The notes beneath the pieces are model-generated. The model searched no databases. It saw nothing but the letters and a program-made list of their open reading frames with translations, and was not told where the DNA came from. A program made the translations under genes and the position numbers. A DNA stretch of 64,000 nt. Source: Halomicrobium zhouii (lineage in GTDB: Archaea; Halobacteriota; Halobacteria; Halobacteriales; Haloarculaceae). The stretch spans positions 558,001 through 622,000 of the forward strand of contig NZ_FOZK01000003.1 in the NCBI RefSeq assembly GCF_900114435.1. The letters are read 5' to 3'. Every line of letters starts with the position of its first letter. Position 1 is the stretch's first letter. This document shows, in pieces, positions 1-8,896 of the stretch.

Positions 1-1566
1 CAGTTGCACGGCCTCGTTCTGGGCCGCGTTGTTGTCGACGAACGTCTCGGTCACCTCGGCGAACTCGGGCTCCCTGCGGCCGAAGAGGACGTCCTTCTGC
101 TCGGGCGGCCGGGTGAGCACCGCGTCGTGGAGCGCCGTGAGCATCCGGTCGGTGCCGATCTCCGAGGGGTAGACGTCGAGCCGGCGGAGTTCGACCGGTT
201 CGTCCGACGTCACGATCACCTCGTCCTCGTCGAGTCGCTCGATCCGGCAGAGTTCGGCGGCGCCCGTTATCGGGTTTCCGTCGCTCGCCAGTGCCAGGTC
301 GCCCTCGCGGATCTTCGAGACGGCAGTCGTTCCCTTCGCCCGCAGTTCCCACTGGCCGTCGTCTAGCTGGGTCTGTCCGGCCGGTTCCAGATCCACGAGC
401 GCGCGGTCGTCGTCGGCCCGTTCCTGGGGCGTCTGGTCCCAGAGCTTCGCGTACTCGCGGTGGACGGCCCGGCGCTCCTGCTCGATTGCCTGGTAGAACC
501 GGTCAAAGTACTCGCGCTCTTCCTCGGGGATCGCCGACCCGATCTTGCCGGCCTTCGACTCCTGGTCGAGGCGGCCGGAGACCACCATGCAGGTGTCCTG
601 CTCGAAGCAGTACTCGCACCTGGCGTCGGCCTCGTAGCCGGTCGGGACGCTGGCGTCGTACTCCATCGCCGCGATCTCGTTGCGCGTCCGGACGACGAAG
701 TTCAGCAGGCCGCCGTTGATGGAGAACTCCTTGGCCGGCGAGAGGTCGCCCGACTCCTCGGTGCGCTCGACGGCGGCGTTCTTGGTGTACAGCAGCGTGC
801 CCGTATCGGGCGCCTCTCCGTTTCGCTCTTCGAGAATGAGCGCGTAACAGGCGGCCTGGATCTTGTCCTGGAACCGCGGGTCGCGCTTGGTGTTCTTCCC
901 GGTCTTCAGTTCGACCGGCATCCCGCGGCGGACGGCGTCGGCCCGCCCCTTCATCCCGAAGCGCTCGGAGACGAGCGTCATCTCGGAGCGCCACTCGTCT
1001 TCCTCGGTGAGGAGGCCCTGCTGGAGCCACCCCTCGATGGCAGAGGCGTGGTCCCGGACCTCCTGGCGTACCTCCTCGGCGTCCCGGCCCAGGAGGCCCA
1101 GGTCGAGGCCGGCGTCGTCGACGTGGTCGTCGATGGCCTCGTCGAGGTCCCGGCCGCGGAGCAGGTCGCCGAACACCTCGTGGACGATGGTCCCCTTGAC
1201 GACCGGGTAGGCGTGGTCGGTGCCGCCGATCTTGTTGAGGTAGTACATCCGCGGGCACTGCACCCACGAGCGGACGTCGGTCACGTCGACGAGGAAGTCG
1301 GGTTCGACGACGAGCGTCGAATCGCCGCCGACGGAGTACTGGGTCTCGCCCTGGTACTCGCGTTCGTCGGGGTCGTAGACGGCGACCTCCATCCCGGGTT
1401 CGAGGTAGTCGGCCGTCTCCGCCCACTTGCCCCACAGCGTCGCCGTGACCGGTTCGGCGACGCCGCCCTCCGGCTTGAACGTCACCTCGCAGAGGTCGCT
1501 CTCCCCGTACTGCGTGTTCACCGTCTTGGCGTCGGATACGTCCACGACGACCCCACGTAATTGCAC
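1..1566 (-). CDS. Dna2-like nuclease-helicase, N-terminal part (runs off the window)
   Basis: The 522 codons present encode the nuclease half of a Dna2/Cas4-type protein, which processes DNA flaps and ends in replication and repair. Seen: an N-terminal beta-rich segment that may be an OB fold, a cysteine in WVQCPRMYYL near residue 104, the RecB-type PD-(D/E)XK core motif VELKTGK near residue 217, and a C-x2-C-x5-C cluster (CEYCFEQDTC) near residue 320. One early plus three late cysteines is the 4Fe-4S arrangement of Cas4/Dna2 nucleases. The helicase domain expected for Dna2 would lie beyond base 1. I chose GTG at 1566 because it gives VQLRG and no in-frame ATG lies just upstream. It is the last visible gene on the strand carrying moxR, 163 bases downstream of it, and that gap holds a 16-bp inverted repeat. 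Confidence 0.85.
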   Translation of the reverse strand, partial: MQLRGVVVDVSDAKTVNTQYGESDLCEVTFKPEGGVAEPVTATLWGKWAETADYLEPGMEVAVYDPDEREYQGETQYSVGGDSTLVVEPDFLVDVTDVRSWVQCPRMYYLNKIGGTDHAYPVVKGTIVHEVFGDLLRGRDLDEAIDDHVDDAGLDLGLLGRDAEEVRQEVRDHASAIEGWLQQGLLTEEDEWRSEMTLVSERFGMKGRADAVRRGMPVELKTGKNTKRDPRFQDKIQAACYALILEERNGEAPDTGTLLYTKNAAVERTEESGDLSPAKEFSINGGLLNFVVRTRNEIAAMEYDASVPTGYEADARCEYCFEQDTCMVVSGRLDQESKAGKIGSAIPEEEREYFDRFYQAIEQERRAVHREYAKLWDQTPQERADDDRALVDLEPAGQTQLDDGQWELRAKGTTAVSKIREGDLALASDGNPITGAAELCRIERLDEDEVIVTSDEPVELRRLDVYPSEIGTDRMLTALHDAVLTRPPEQKDVLFGRREPEFAEVTETFVDNNAAQNEAVQL

Positions 1567-1621
1567 GGGAGAAGGCAAGAGAGCGGTCGGAAAAACCCTG
1601 TCGGTCGTCGGCCTGGATGTC

Positions 1622-1730
1622 ATAGTACCGGTTGTAACTACGCTCGACCTGCATCGGCTATCGAGGACAATCTGGGACTGCACCAACCATCGGCAGCAAA
1701 CTGCCGGGACAGAATTACAACCGGTACTAT
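1622..1730. repeat. 16-bp perfect inverted repeat between moxR and the dna2-like gene
   Basis: ATAGTACCGGTTGTAA at 1622-1637 recurs as its exact reverse complement at 1715-1730, with 77 bases between. Each arm contains the self-complementary hexamer ACCGGT. The right arm ends on the last base of the moxR stop codon and the left arm lies 56 bases upstream of the GTG start of the dna2-like gene. It could be a paired operator or a long-range hairpin in a moxR-dna2 transcript; the sequence does not decide. Confidence 0.7.
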
Positions 1731-2875
1731 CAGTCGACCTGGGACGGGCTATCGGCGAACGCGTCTCCCTCGCCGGGTGATCCGTCGGTCTCGGTCGTCC
1801 CGTCGGAGTCTGGCTGGTCTGTGGCCGGTTCGGCCGCGTCGGCGTCGCCAGCGGAGCCGTCCGCGTCCGTCGGTTCGCTCCCGTCCGCTGACTCGCTCGC
1901 GTCCGGCGACACCGCGGGGACGTCGAGCGAGTCGAGCGCGTCACGAATCACGTCACCGGGCTGGACCCCCTCGACGGTCGCTTCTGTCGTGAGCACGAGC
2001 CGGTGGGCCATCGTCGTCTCCGCGAGACGCTTGACGTCGTCGGGGGTGACGTACCGGCGCCCGGCGACGAGCGCCGCGGCCCGGGCGGCCTCGAACACGC
2101 GCTGGACGCCGCGGGGCGAGACGCCGACGTCGACGCGGTCGTCCGTCCGCGTCGCCCGCGCGACGTCGACGATGTACCGCCGGACCTTCTCGTCGACGCG
2201 GACGTCCTCGGCCAGGTCCTGTAGCTCGACGACGCGCTCGCGGTCGACGACCGGTTCGACGCTGGGCGAGAGCGTCCGGCGGCCGGCCCGCCGGTCGAGC
2301 AGGGCCATCTCCCCGTCGACGTCCGGGTAGCCGAAGGAGGTCTTCACGCTGAAGCGGTCGCGCTGGGCCTCCGGCAGGCGGAAGGTCCCCTCCTGCTCGA
2401 TGGGGTTCTGCGTCGCGATGACGACGAACGGCTCCGGGAGGTCGTAGGTCGTCCCGTCGACGCTCACCTGGCCCTCCTCCATCGCTTCGAGCAGTGCGGC
2501 CTGCGTTTTGGGGGGAGCGCGATTGATCTCGTCGGCCAGCACGACGTTGGCGAAGATGGGGCCCTTCGAGAACTCGAACTCCTTCGTGTGCTCGTCGTAG
2601 ACGTTCGACCCGGTGACGTCGGCCGGCAACAGGTCCGGGGTGAACTGGATGCGCTTGAACTCCAGGCCCAGCGCCTCGGCGAACACCCGCGCCGTGACGG
2701 TCTTGCCCGTCCCGGGGACGTCTTCGAGGAGGACGTGACCCTTCGAGACGACGGCGGCCAGGATAGCCAGCAGGACCCCCCGCTCGACCACGGCGGCTTC
2801 TTCCACCCGTTCGACCACGTCGAGGCAGGTGTCGGCGGCGGCCTCGACCGTCCGACCCTGCAGCTCGTCTGTCAT
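1730..2875 (-). CDS. MoxR family AAA+ ATPase
   Basis: 381-residue MoxR-type AAA+ ATPase, a chaperone-like remodeller usually paired with DUF58 or VWA proteins. Seen: Walker A GTGKT ending at residue 59, Walker B VVLADEIN with D115 and E116, and the sensor-1 stretch VVIATQNPIEQEG near residue 155. After about residue 330 the protein ends in an acidic Asp/Ser/Glu-rich tail that looks disordered. ATG at 2875 is preferred over an upstream in-frame start because AGAGGT lies seven bases before it and MTDELQ begins the conserved region. It is the fifth gene of the minus-strand operon, 70 bases after the DUF7519-like gene. Its client is unknown; the linked DUF58 and DUF4129 proteins are the obvious candidates. 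Confidence 0.93.
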   Translation of the reverse strand: MTDELQGRTVEAAADTCLDVVERVEEAAVVERGVLLAILAAVVSKGHVLLEDVPGTGKTVTARVFAEALGLEFKRIQFTPDLLPADVTGSNVYDEHTKEFEFSKGPIFANVVLADEINRAPPKTQAALLEAMEEGQVSVDGTTYDLPEPFVVIATQNPIEQEGTFRLPEAQRDRFSVKTSFGYPDVDGEMALLDRRAGRRTLSPSVEPVVDRERVVELQDLAEDVRVDEKVRRYIVDVARATRTDDRVDVGVSPRGVQRVFEAARAAALVAGRRYVTPDDVKRLAETTMAHRLVLTTEATVEGVQPGDVIRDALDSLDVPAVSPDASESADGSEPTDADGSAGDADAAEPATDQPDSDGTTETDGSPGEGDAFADSPSQVD

Positions 2876-2945
2876 ACGAACGACCTCTATGCCGACCACT
2901 ATCAATCCCGTGACTGACTTCGAGACGAGAAGTGGCGACGGGACC

Positions 2946-4394
2946 TCACCCGCGGACGGGGATCAGGAGCAGGAGGACGGCGACAACGGCGAGCAAGATG
3001 GCGGGGCCCGCCACGAGGCCGCCGGCGACCGCCGTCCGCAGGAGGTCGACCCCCGCCAGGACGGCGACGACGACGATACCGACGCCCACGCCGAGGACCC
3101 CGTGGAACAGTTCGAGGCGACGCGTCTCGGGGATGTGGCCCAGGTCGGCCGTCACGCCGAGGCCGAACGCCGAGACGTCCCAGGCGACCATGCCGGCGGT
3201 GATGCAGGCGAAGACGGCGACCGGCGGGACGCCGGCGAGACCCGCGCCCACGGTCGCGACGACCATCCCCGCCGAGGCCACGGCCGGGCCGCCGGCGCGG
3301 TCGGGCAAGACCCCGACGGTCACACCGCCCAGGAAGGCGAGCCCCGCGACGAACAGCGCTGGCGGGCCGAGGATTACGAGAAGGACCGCCACCACGACGC
3401 GAAGCAGGGGCATGCCCGGGACGACGGAGAAGTAGAACGGGATGGTGAGCACCGTGAACGCGAACCCCGCGACGACGGCGGCGAGCAACTGGTTGGCGCG
3501 CCTGTCGGTCGGCCGGGTCACCCGGCGGAGCGCGAGCGCGACGAGCGCGGTGGCGAGGACGGCGACGCCGACGAGCAACAGCGGCCCGAGGACGAACGGC
3601 GAGGAGAGGCCGCCGAATACGGCCGAGGACGGCGGGAGCGCCGCGTACAGCCGGTCGAATCCGCCCAGAAGCCAGGCGACCACTGCGACGACGATCCCGG
3701 CGAAGGCGACGAGCGCGACGACGGCGGTCACCAGACGGAACCGGCCGAGGTTTCGTTCCAGACGCGGGCGACGGTCGCGCGGCGTGAGCTGTCGGAACGG
3801 GAGCCACCGCGTCCCGAGCCAGACCAGGACGCCGGTGACACAGAGTGCGAACAGGAAGACGATCAGCGACGGCGTCGGCGGAACCGACGTCGCCGGGCCG
3901 GTGAGGAACGTCCACAGGGCCAGCACTGTCCCGGCGACGACGATCAGACAGACGAACCAGACGAGCATCGACACGAAGGAGGCGCCGCCCTGGAACAGCG
4001 CGGTTTTGGTACTCTCGGCGTCGGCCACGTCGGCCCAGGTCGTCGCCAGCCCGGTCAGTGCAAGGGCGAAGCCGGTGAGCACGAGCCCGTACGCCGGCGC
4101 GAGGAGGAGCACCAACAGGGCGAACCCGACCAGTCCCGTCCCGCCGAGCACGTAACAGAGCTGACCGAGGAACAGCGCGAGGAACCGCTCGCGGTTCAGC
4201 AGCGAGAGTCCGACGGTGAAGAGCCCGACGAGCGTCCCGAGCGCGAGCGTCAGGCGCATGAACCCACCGGCCCAGCCGGTTGCGGCGACGACGGCGAAGA
4301 CGACCACCGAGGCGATGGTGAGACTGGTCGCTCGCGGTCGCCCCTCGTCGCCGATGGCCGACGGCCTGTCGAGTCGCGGACCGAACAGCGGCAT
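2946..4394 (-). CDS. Polytopic membrane protein of MoxR loci (DUF7519-like)
   Basis: 482-residue integral membrane protein with many hydrophobic segments spread over its whole length (for example around residues 25-75, 85-125, 135-190 and throughout the C-terminal half) and no recognisable catalytic motif. By position and character it matches the haloarchaeal DUF7519 family that accompanies MoxR and DUF58 genes; that family name is from memory. Its start codon overlaps the DUF58 stop by one base (TAATG arrangement), so translation is probably coupled. The function is unknown; a membrane anchor or scaffold for the MoxR complex is inferred only from the linkage. Confidence 0.8.
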   Translation of the reverse strand: MPLFGPRLDRPSAIGDEGRPRATSLTIASVVVFAVVAATGWAGGFMRLTLALGTLVGLFTVGLSLLNRERFLALFLGQLCYVLGGTGLVGFALLVLLLAPAYGLVLTGFALALTGLATTWADVADAESTKTALFQGGASFVSMLVWFVCLIVVAGTVLALWTFLTGPATSVPPTPSLIVFLFALCVTGVLVWLGTRWLPFRQLTPRDRRPRLERNLGRFRLVTAVVALVAFAGIVVAVVAWLLGGFDRLYAALPPSSAVFGGLSSPFVLGPLLLVGVAVLATALVALALRRVTRPTDRRANQLLAAVVAGFAFTVLTIPFYFSVVPGMPLLRVVVAVLLVILGPPALFVAGLAFLGGVTVGVLPDRAGGPAVASAGMVVATVGAGLAGVPPVAVFACITAGMVAWDVSAFGLGVTADLGHIPETRRLELFHGVLGVGVGIVVVAVLAGVDLLRTAVAGGLVAGPAILLAVVAVLLLLIPVRG

Positions 4395-5722
4395 CAGGCG
4401 TCACCTCCAGTGCCGGCGCCGGTACCGGCGTCCGCGCGGCGGCGCGCCGCGTGGCCCGCGTCGGCGGCGAAGGCGTACTCCAGCGCGACCGGGAGCGGCG
4501 TGCCGCGACGCCAGTCGAGCGCGCGAGCGCCAGCGGCCTGACAGCGCGCCAGTCGGGCCCCCCTGCGGACCTGTTCGTACTGGCCGCTGACGGTGTTGCC
4601 GGTGATCACGTCCGGCGAGAGCACGACGACGGAGTGGTCGTGGGCGAGCCACGCCTCGACGGCGTCGGCCGGCGTGTCGTCGAGCAGCGGCGAGAACAGC
4701 GCGATCTGGGCGCCCGGCGGCGCGAGCCCGAGCAGTTGCGTGAACTGCGCTTCGGGGTCCTCCACCGTCGTCTCCGCGTCGGCCGCCAGTTCGAACCGGT
4801 CGAGTGCGCGCGAGCGCTGGCCGTCGCCACCGCCCGGCGGGAGCCAGTGGAGTCCCGCGGGCCCCGGCCCGTCGAGGCCGACGACGGCGACGGCGACGTC
4901 GTGGCCGGTGCGCAGGAACTCGCCGACGGCGTGGGTCGCGGCGTAGGCTTCCAGTTCGACCGCAGTCGGGCGACCCGGTCCGGGGACGACGCGACACACC
5001 TCGCGGGCGTCGACGACGGCGACGATGGAGGCCGACCGGTGTTCCCGGTAGTTGACAGTCGCGAGGGTGCCGCGCTTGGCGTAGTGGCGCCAGTCGATCC
5101 GTTTCGCGTCGTCGCCGTGACGGTACTCGCGCGTCGAGTGAAACTCCAGGCCCCGGCCCGGGCTGTCGGTCGTGATCTGACCCACGTGGTTGCTGGCGTC
5201 GTCGGCCAGCGGCGGCGCCTCGGCGTCGAGCCGGCAGACCAGTTCGACGTCGCCGTCGACCGGGAGGTCGGCCGTCGCCGCCGCGCCGGCGCCGAGACTC
5301 CGGAGGCGGACTCGCGGCGGGTCGAAGGCGTGCTCCCCGCGCCGGGCCACCATCGTGTATTCCAGGGTCACGGACTCGCCGGGTTCCAGCGTCGTGCCGA
5401 CGCGCGGCGACCCGTCCATCACGGCCAGGTCCCCGGGGACGCCGTCGACGACGCGGACGTCCGAGAGCGTCCGGTCGGAGTCGTTCGTCACGGTCAGCGT
5501 GACGGCCACCGGACGGCCCGGCGGCGCCGGCGTCGGCTCGACGGTTCGGCTCGCCGTCAGCTCCGTCGGAAGCTCCGCCGTCGCGAGCGACCCGTAGGCG
5601 ACGTAGGCGAGCGGAACGACCGCCGCCAGGAGTATCGGTCCGTTGCTGGTCGCGAGGCCGACGACGGCGAGGACGATAGTCGCCGCGACGCCGCCGCGCC
5701 AGCGCAGCGTCGGGTTGCTCAT
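4394..5722 (-). CDS. DUF58 domain protein (VWA-like MoxR partner)
   Basis: 442 residues. Two N-terminal hydrophobic stretches (about residues 12-50) are followed by a beta-rich CARDB-like region (about 55-160) with PGRPVAVTLTVTND. The DUF58 signature comes next (about 190-215): GLEFHSTREYRHGDDAKRID, then WRHYAKRGTL. After it comes a VWA-like fold containing IVAVVDAR. DUF58 proteins are the standard genomic partners of MoxR ATPases and are generally membrane-anchored. The gene overlaps the upstream DUF7269-like gene by four bases and the downstream membrane gene by one. The biochemical role is not established for the family; action at the cell envelope is likely. Confidence 0.9.
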   Translation of the reverse strand: MSNPTLRWRGGVAATIVLAVVGLATSNGPILLAAVVPLAYVAYGSLATAELPTELTASRTVEPTPAPPGRPVAVTLTVTNDSDRTLSDVRVVDGVPGDLAVMDGSPRVGTTLEPGESVTLEYTMVARRGEHAFDPPRVRLRSLGAGAAATADLPVDGDVELVCRLDAEAPPLADDASNHVGQITTDSPGRGLEFHSTREYRHGDDAKRIDWRHYAKRGTLATVNYREHRSASIVAVVDAREVCRVVPGPGRPTAVELEAYAATHAVGEFLRTGHDVAVAVVGLDGPGPAGLHWLPPGGGDGQRSRALDRFELAADAETTVEDPEAQFTQLLGLAPPGAQIALFSPLLDDTPADAVEAWLAHDHSVVVLSPDVITGNTVSGQYEQVRRGARLARCQAAGARALDWRRGTPLPVALEYAFAADAGHAARRRADAGTGAGTGGDA

Positions 5723-6693
5723 CGACGGGACACCCCCTCTCCCTCCTGGTCCTCGTCCACCGCTTCGTCGGCGACTACGTCGTCGGCCGCCGTTCCGTCC
5801 CGCTGGCTCCCGACCCGAATATCGGCCAGTGAGTCGGTCGCCGAACGGCGACGGGGCTCCCCGGCCGCTGGGTCGTCCTGCTGTGACTGACTGAGGCCGC
5901 CTCCGGCCGGCTCGTCGGTGGTACTGCCAGTGTGGTGGGCCGCCCGTCCGCCGTCGACGTCGCCATGGGTACGGCCACCGAGCGGCTCGACGGCACGCTG
6001 GAGGTGGCCATCGGCGCCGCGACGGAGATCTTCGAGCGTCGGCGCGAGGACTGGCACGGTGCGGGGAGCGTGCTGGCCGGGAACGGTCGGGAGTTCACGG
6101 TCCGCGACCGTCGCGATGGCCTGCATCGCCCGCCGGACCTCCTCACGGAGGACCTGTTCGGGGAAGAGCCACGCCTCGAACCGTTGCAGCACGCTCCAGC
6201 CCGGGTGGTCGACTGCGTCGTCGAGCACGGCGGCAGCCGTCGCGTCGTCTGTCCAGTCTCCCCGAGCGAGCAGGGCCTCCGCCGTGGACCGGTCGGTGCC
6301 ACCCTGGACGAACACGCCCAGGAGTGCCTCGCGAAGGTGGGGTCGAACCACGTCGACGCCGGCGGCCACCGTGCCGTCGTCACGTGCCGCCTCGCCGGCC
6401 GCCGCGACGACGTCGGCGAGCGCCTCTCCCGAGAGGTCGGACGCCGCCGGCGAGCGCTCGGGCGCGCGCTCGACGAGGACGCCCGATTCCTCCCAGGGGG
6501 CGGCCGCCACGCCCCCGTCGGACTCGGAGCCCGCGACCTTCACGAGCGCGCCGATGACGCCGACGACGCCCACGAGGACGGCCATCGAGAGGAGCAGGGC
6601 GCTGTCCGAGACCGTCCCGGAACTCGCCAGGAGTGCGACGACCGCACCGACGATGGTCGCGACCCCGAACACCGCAGCGAGGGCCGCTCTCAC
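5719..6693 (-). CDS. DUF7269-like membrane protein of the MoxR operon
   Basis: 324 residues: two N-terminal transmembrane helices (about 3-25 and 32-52), then a soluble part with a helical region (about 85-215) and a polar, low-complexity, probably disordered C-terminus from about 225 onward (GGRTHGDVDGGRAAHH, SQSQQDDPA). The order after the DUF4129-type protein and before DUF58 is that of haloarchaeal DUF7269 proteins; the name is from memory. It overlaps its neighbours by four bases on each side (5719-5722 and 6690-6693), the tightest coupling in the window. No enzymatic motif is visible. Confidence 0.8.
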   Translation of the reverse strand: MRAALAAVFGVATIVGAVVALLASSGTVSDSALLLSMAVLVGVVGVIGALVKVAGSESDGGVAAAPWEESGVLVERAPERSPAASDLSGEALADVVAAAGEAARDDGTVAAGVDVVRPHLREALLGVFVQGGTDRSTAEALLARGDWTDDATAAAVLDDAVDHPGWSVLQRFEAWLFPEQVLREEVRRAMQAIATVADRELPTVPGQHAPRTVPVLAPTLEDLRRGADGHLQRAVEPLGGRTHGDVDGGRAAHHTGSTTDEPAGGGLSQSQQDDPAAGEPRRRSATDSLADIRVGSQRDGTAADDVVADEAVDEDQEGEGVSRR

Positions 6694-8675
6694 GACCCGC
6701 TCACCTCGCCGCCGTCGTCGGCGTCGGTCGCTCCGTCGCCGTCAGTCCCATCAGACTCGTTCTCCCCGGCGTCGAGGGCGTCGTACGCGCGCTGGGCCTG
6801 CAGGTACCGGTCGTCGGAGAGGGACTCGCCGCCGTACTCGACGTCGCGGAACACCGACGTGAGTTCCACCACGGAGTCTCTCGGGAAGCCCGCGTCGATG
6901 GCCTGGCGCGACACCTCGCCAGGCGTCCGCTGGGGCCAGCGGTCCGGAACGACGCGCCGGGCGAAGCGACGCCAGAGTTCGCGAATCGCCGGGCCCGGCG
7001 GTCGGCGCTCGGGGGTCGGTTGCCCCGTTGGGTCGGTCACTTCCGACTCGTCGTCGGACGACCCGGGCAGTATCGATCCGAGGAGGCGCCGGGGAAGGCC
7101 GACGAGGAACCGGATCCCGGCCACGAACCGCCGAGGGAGCCCACCGAACAGGGTCCGGACGTCTGCGAGGAGTGCGGCGAGTTCGAACTCGCGAAGCCGA
7201 CGGAGGACCGCACCCAGACTCGTCTCGATCCGGTCCACGAGGCGCTCGACGCGCCGCGTGATCCAGAGCACGCCATCGGTCACGCGGTCGATCCACGAAC
7301 GGGCGACGTCACCCGCCGATCCGCCGGGCGTCACCAGCGCCGTGAGCCTGTCGCCCGCCCCGGAGACCAGGTCGGGCCGGCGGACGGCGAGGACGAGCGC
7401 CAGCAGTAACAGCGTCGAACCGACGGCGACGAGGGCACCGTCGCGGCCGGCCACGACGTAGCCAGCGGTCCCGGCGAGAAGGTTCGCGGCGAGGGCGACG
7501 AGCACGGCGAGGCCGCGCCGGCCGTCCGCCCAGTAGACGGCGAGCGGGCTCCCGACGAGCAGGAGGAGGGCGGCAACGGGAGTGACGATCGTCGGCGCGA
7601 ACACCGACAGCATCGACCTGCTCGCGGTCCGGTCGCCGGTGGTCACGGTCACCGTCGCCAGCGGATCCCCGGGGAGCGTGATCGCTGCCTGCCCCGTCGC
7701 GTTCGTCGTGGCGACCCGCTCACCGTCGAGGGTCACCGCGGCGTCCGCGGCCGCGTCGGTGCCGATGGCCGCCCGGACCGTCGCGGACTGGCCCGGGAGG
7801 GGGAACCGCTCGCCCTGGACCGCGACGCGCAACAGCCTGACGTCGACGAACGTCCGGCCCTCTATCTCCCCGCGCTGGACGTTCACCCGGAGCCGTTCGG
7901 TCCCGTCGTCGGGAATCGTCAGCGCGTACTCCCCGTTCTCGTCGGTCCGTCCGACCCGGTCGCCGTCGACGGACACCGTCGCCGCGGGGACCGGGTCGCC
8001 CCGGATAGTGGCGACGAGCGTCACGGTCTCGCCGGGGTTGGGTTCCCCCACCACGTCGACGCCGATGGGGCCGAGGAAGCGGAACGAGTCAGAGACGTTG
8101 ACCGCGTCTGTCGGCCGCGTGGGGGTCGGACTGTCGGTCGCCTGCGCGGCGGCCTGTCCCGTGGACTGACCCGTCTCTGGCGCGGCGTTCCCGGCGAGAT
8201 TCGACGAGCCGGCTGGGGCGCCGAGCGCGGCAGACTGGTGCTGCACCGCGGTTCCTCCAGTCACCGTTTCGAACTCGCAGGACCCGCCGCCGGGCAGCCC
8301 CACTTTCACCGACAGTTTCCGAACGTAGGGCACCGTGCCCGTGACCTGGCCGGACCGGTTCGTGACGCCGATAGACCGGTCGTCGAACCACACGCGAACG
8401 TCCTGGATCGGTTCGCCACCGCGACGGACGGCGACCGTCACGTCGCGTCCCGGGACGGGATTTTCGGAGAGGAGGACGACGCAGTCGCCGGTCTGCCCGG
8501 ACTCGTTGCCGAACAGGTCCCCGAGGGGGACGTCGGGGGAAGACGACCCCTGAGCGGTCGGCGGGGCCGCGAATGCAGCGACGACGAGTGCGAGGCTACA
8601 CAGCGCGAGGAAGACGAGCTGTCGGGGCTCGCCTGCCAGCTTCGGGAGGGGTCCAGCCGGGTTCGTGTGTGACAT
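6690..8675 (-). CDS. Secreted/membrane protein with Ig-like repeats and a DUF4129 C-terminus
   Basis: 661 residues and first gene of the MoxR operon. Seen: an N-terminal hydrophobic signal or anchor (LVFLALCSLALVVAAFAA); three extracellular carboxypeptidase-regulatory-like repeats, each reading 'proline-glycine, value, DG-R, GQ or GEY' (PGRDVTVAVRRGG, PGETVTLVATIRG, PGQSATVRAAIG); a cluster of transmembrane helices around residues 350-430; and a cytoplasmic C-terminus ending in a DUF4129-like helical domain (residues about 570-640, with TPGEVSRQAIDAGFP and LSDDRYLQAQRAYDAL). DUF4129 is the tail found on transglutaminase-like proteins of MoxR clusters; no transglutaminase triad is seen here. 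ATG at 8675 is preferred over GTG at 8690 because it gives a normal signal sequence. A possible TATA element lies near 8788-8794, giving a leader of roughly 90 bases. Confidence 0.82.
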   Translation of the reverse strand: MSHTNPAGPLPKLAGEPRQLVFLALCSLALVVAAFAAPPTAQGSSSPDVPLGDLFGNESGQTGDCVVLLSENPVPGRDVTVAVRRGGEPIQDVRVWFDDRSIGVTNRSGQVTGTVPYVRKLSVKVGLPGGGSCEFETVTGGTAVQHQSAALGAPAGSSNLAGNAAPETGQSTGQAAAQATDSPTPTRPTDAVNVSDSFRFLGPIGVDVVGEPNPGETVTLVATIRGDPVPAATVSVDGDRVGRTDENGEYALTIPDDGTERLRVNVQRGEIEGRTFVDVRLLRVAVQGERFPLPGQSATVRAAIGTDAAADAAVTLDGERVATTNATGQAAITLPGDPLATVTVTTGDRTASRSMLSVFAPTIVTPVAALLLLVGSPLAVYWADGRRGLAVLVALAANLLAGTAGYVVAGRDGALVAVGSTLLLLALVLAVRRPDLVSGAGDRLTALVTPGGSAGDVARSWIDRVTDGVLWITRRVERLVDRIETSLGAVLRRLREFELAALLADVRTLFGGLPRRFVAGIRFLVGLPRRLLGSILPGSSDDESEVTDPTGQPTPERRPPGPAIRELWRRFARRVVPDRWPQRTPGEVSRQAIDAGFPRDSVVELTSVFRDVEYGGESLSDDRYLQAQRAYDALDAGENESDGTDGDGATDADDGGEVSGS

Positions 8676-8896
8676 TGGCGTTGTCTGCACGCCGCCGGTT
8701 CGGCTCTCGCTCGTCTGACTCCCGCACCCACGACGGGAGGCCGACCGAACGGCGGCGTACTGGAACTAGTCCCACTGTCACTTTCGGTAGTAAAGAAGCC
8801 CCGGGTCTCGATGCAGGCTGTGCAGTCGACGGTCCTCCGGGGCGCACCGTCGCGGGAACCGACACGTACTTTTCTGCCGGGACGCATGCGATATCT

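Noticed and set aside
460-1560. 366-codon plus-strand frame over the Dna2-like gene
   Set aside because: The minus-strand frame carries the nuclease motif and the four-cysteine cluster; the plus-strand product has none.
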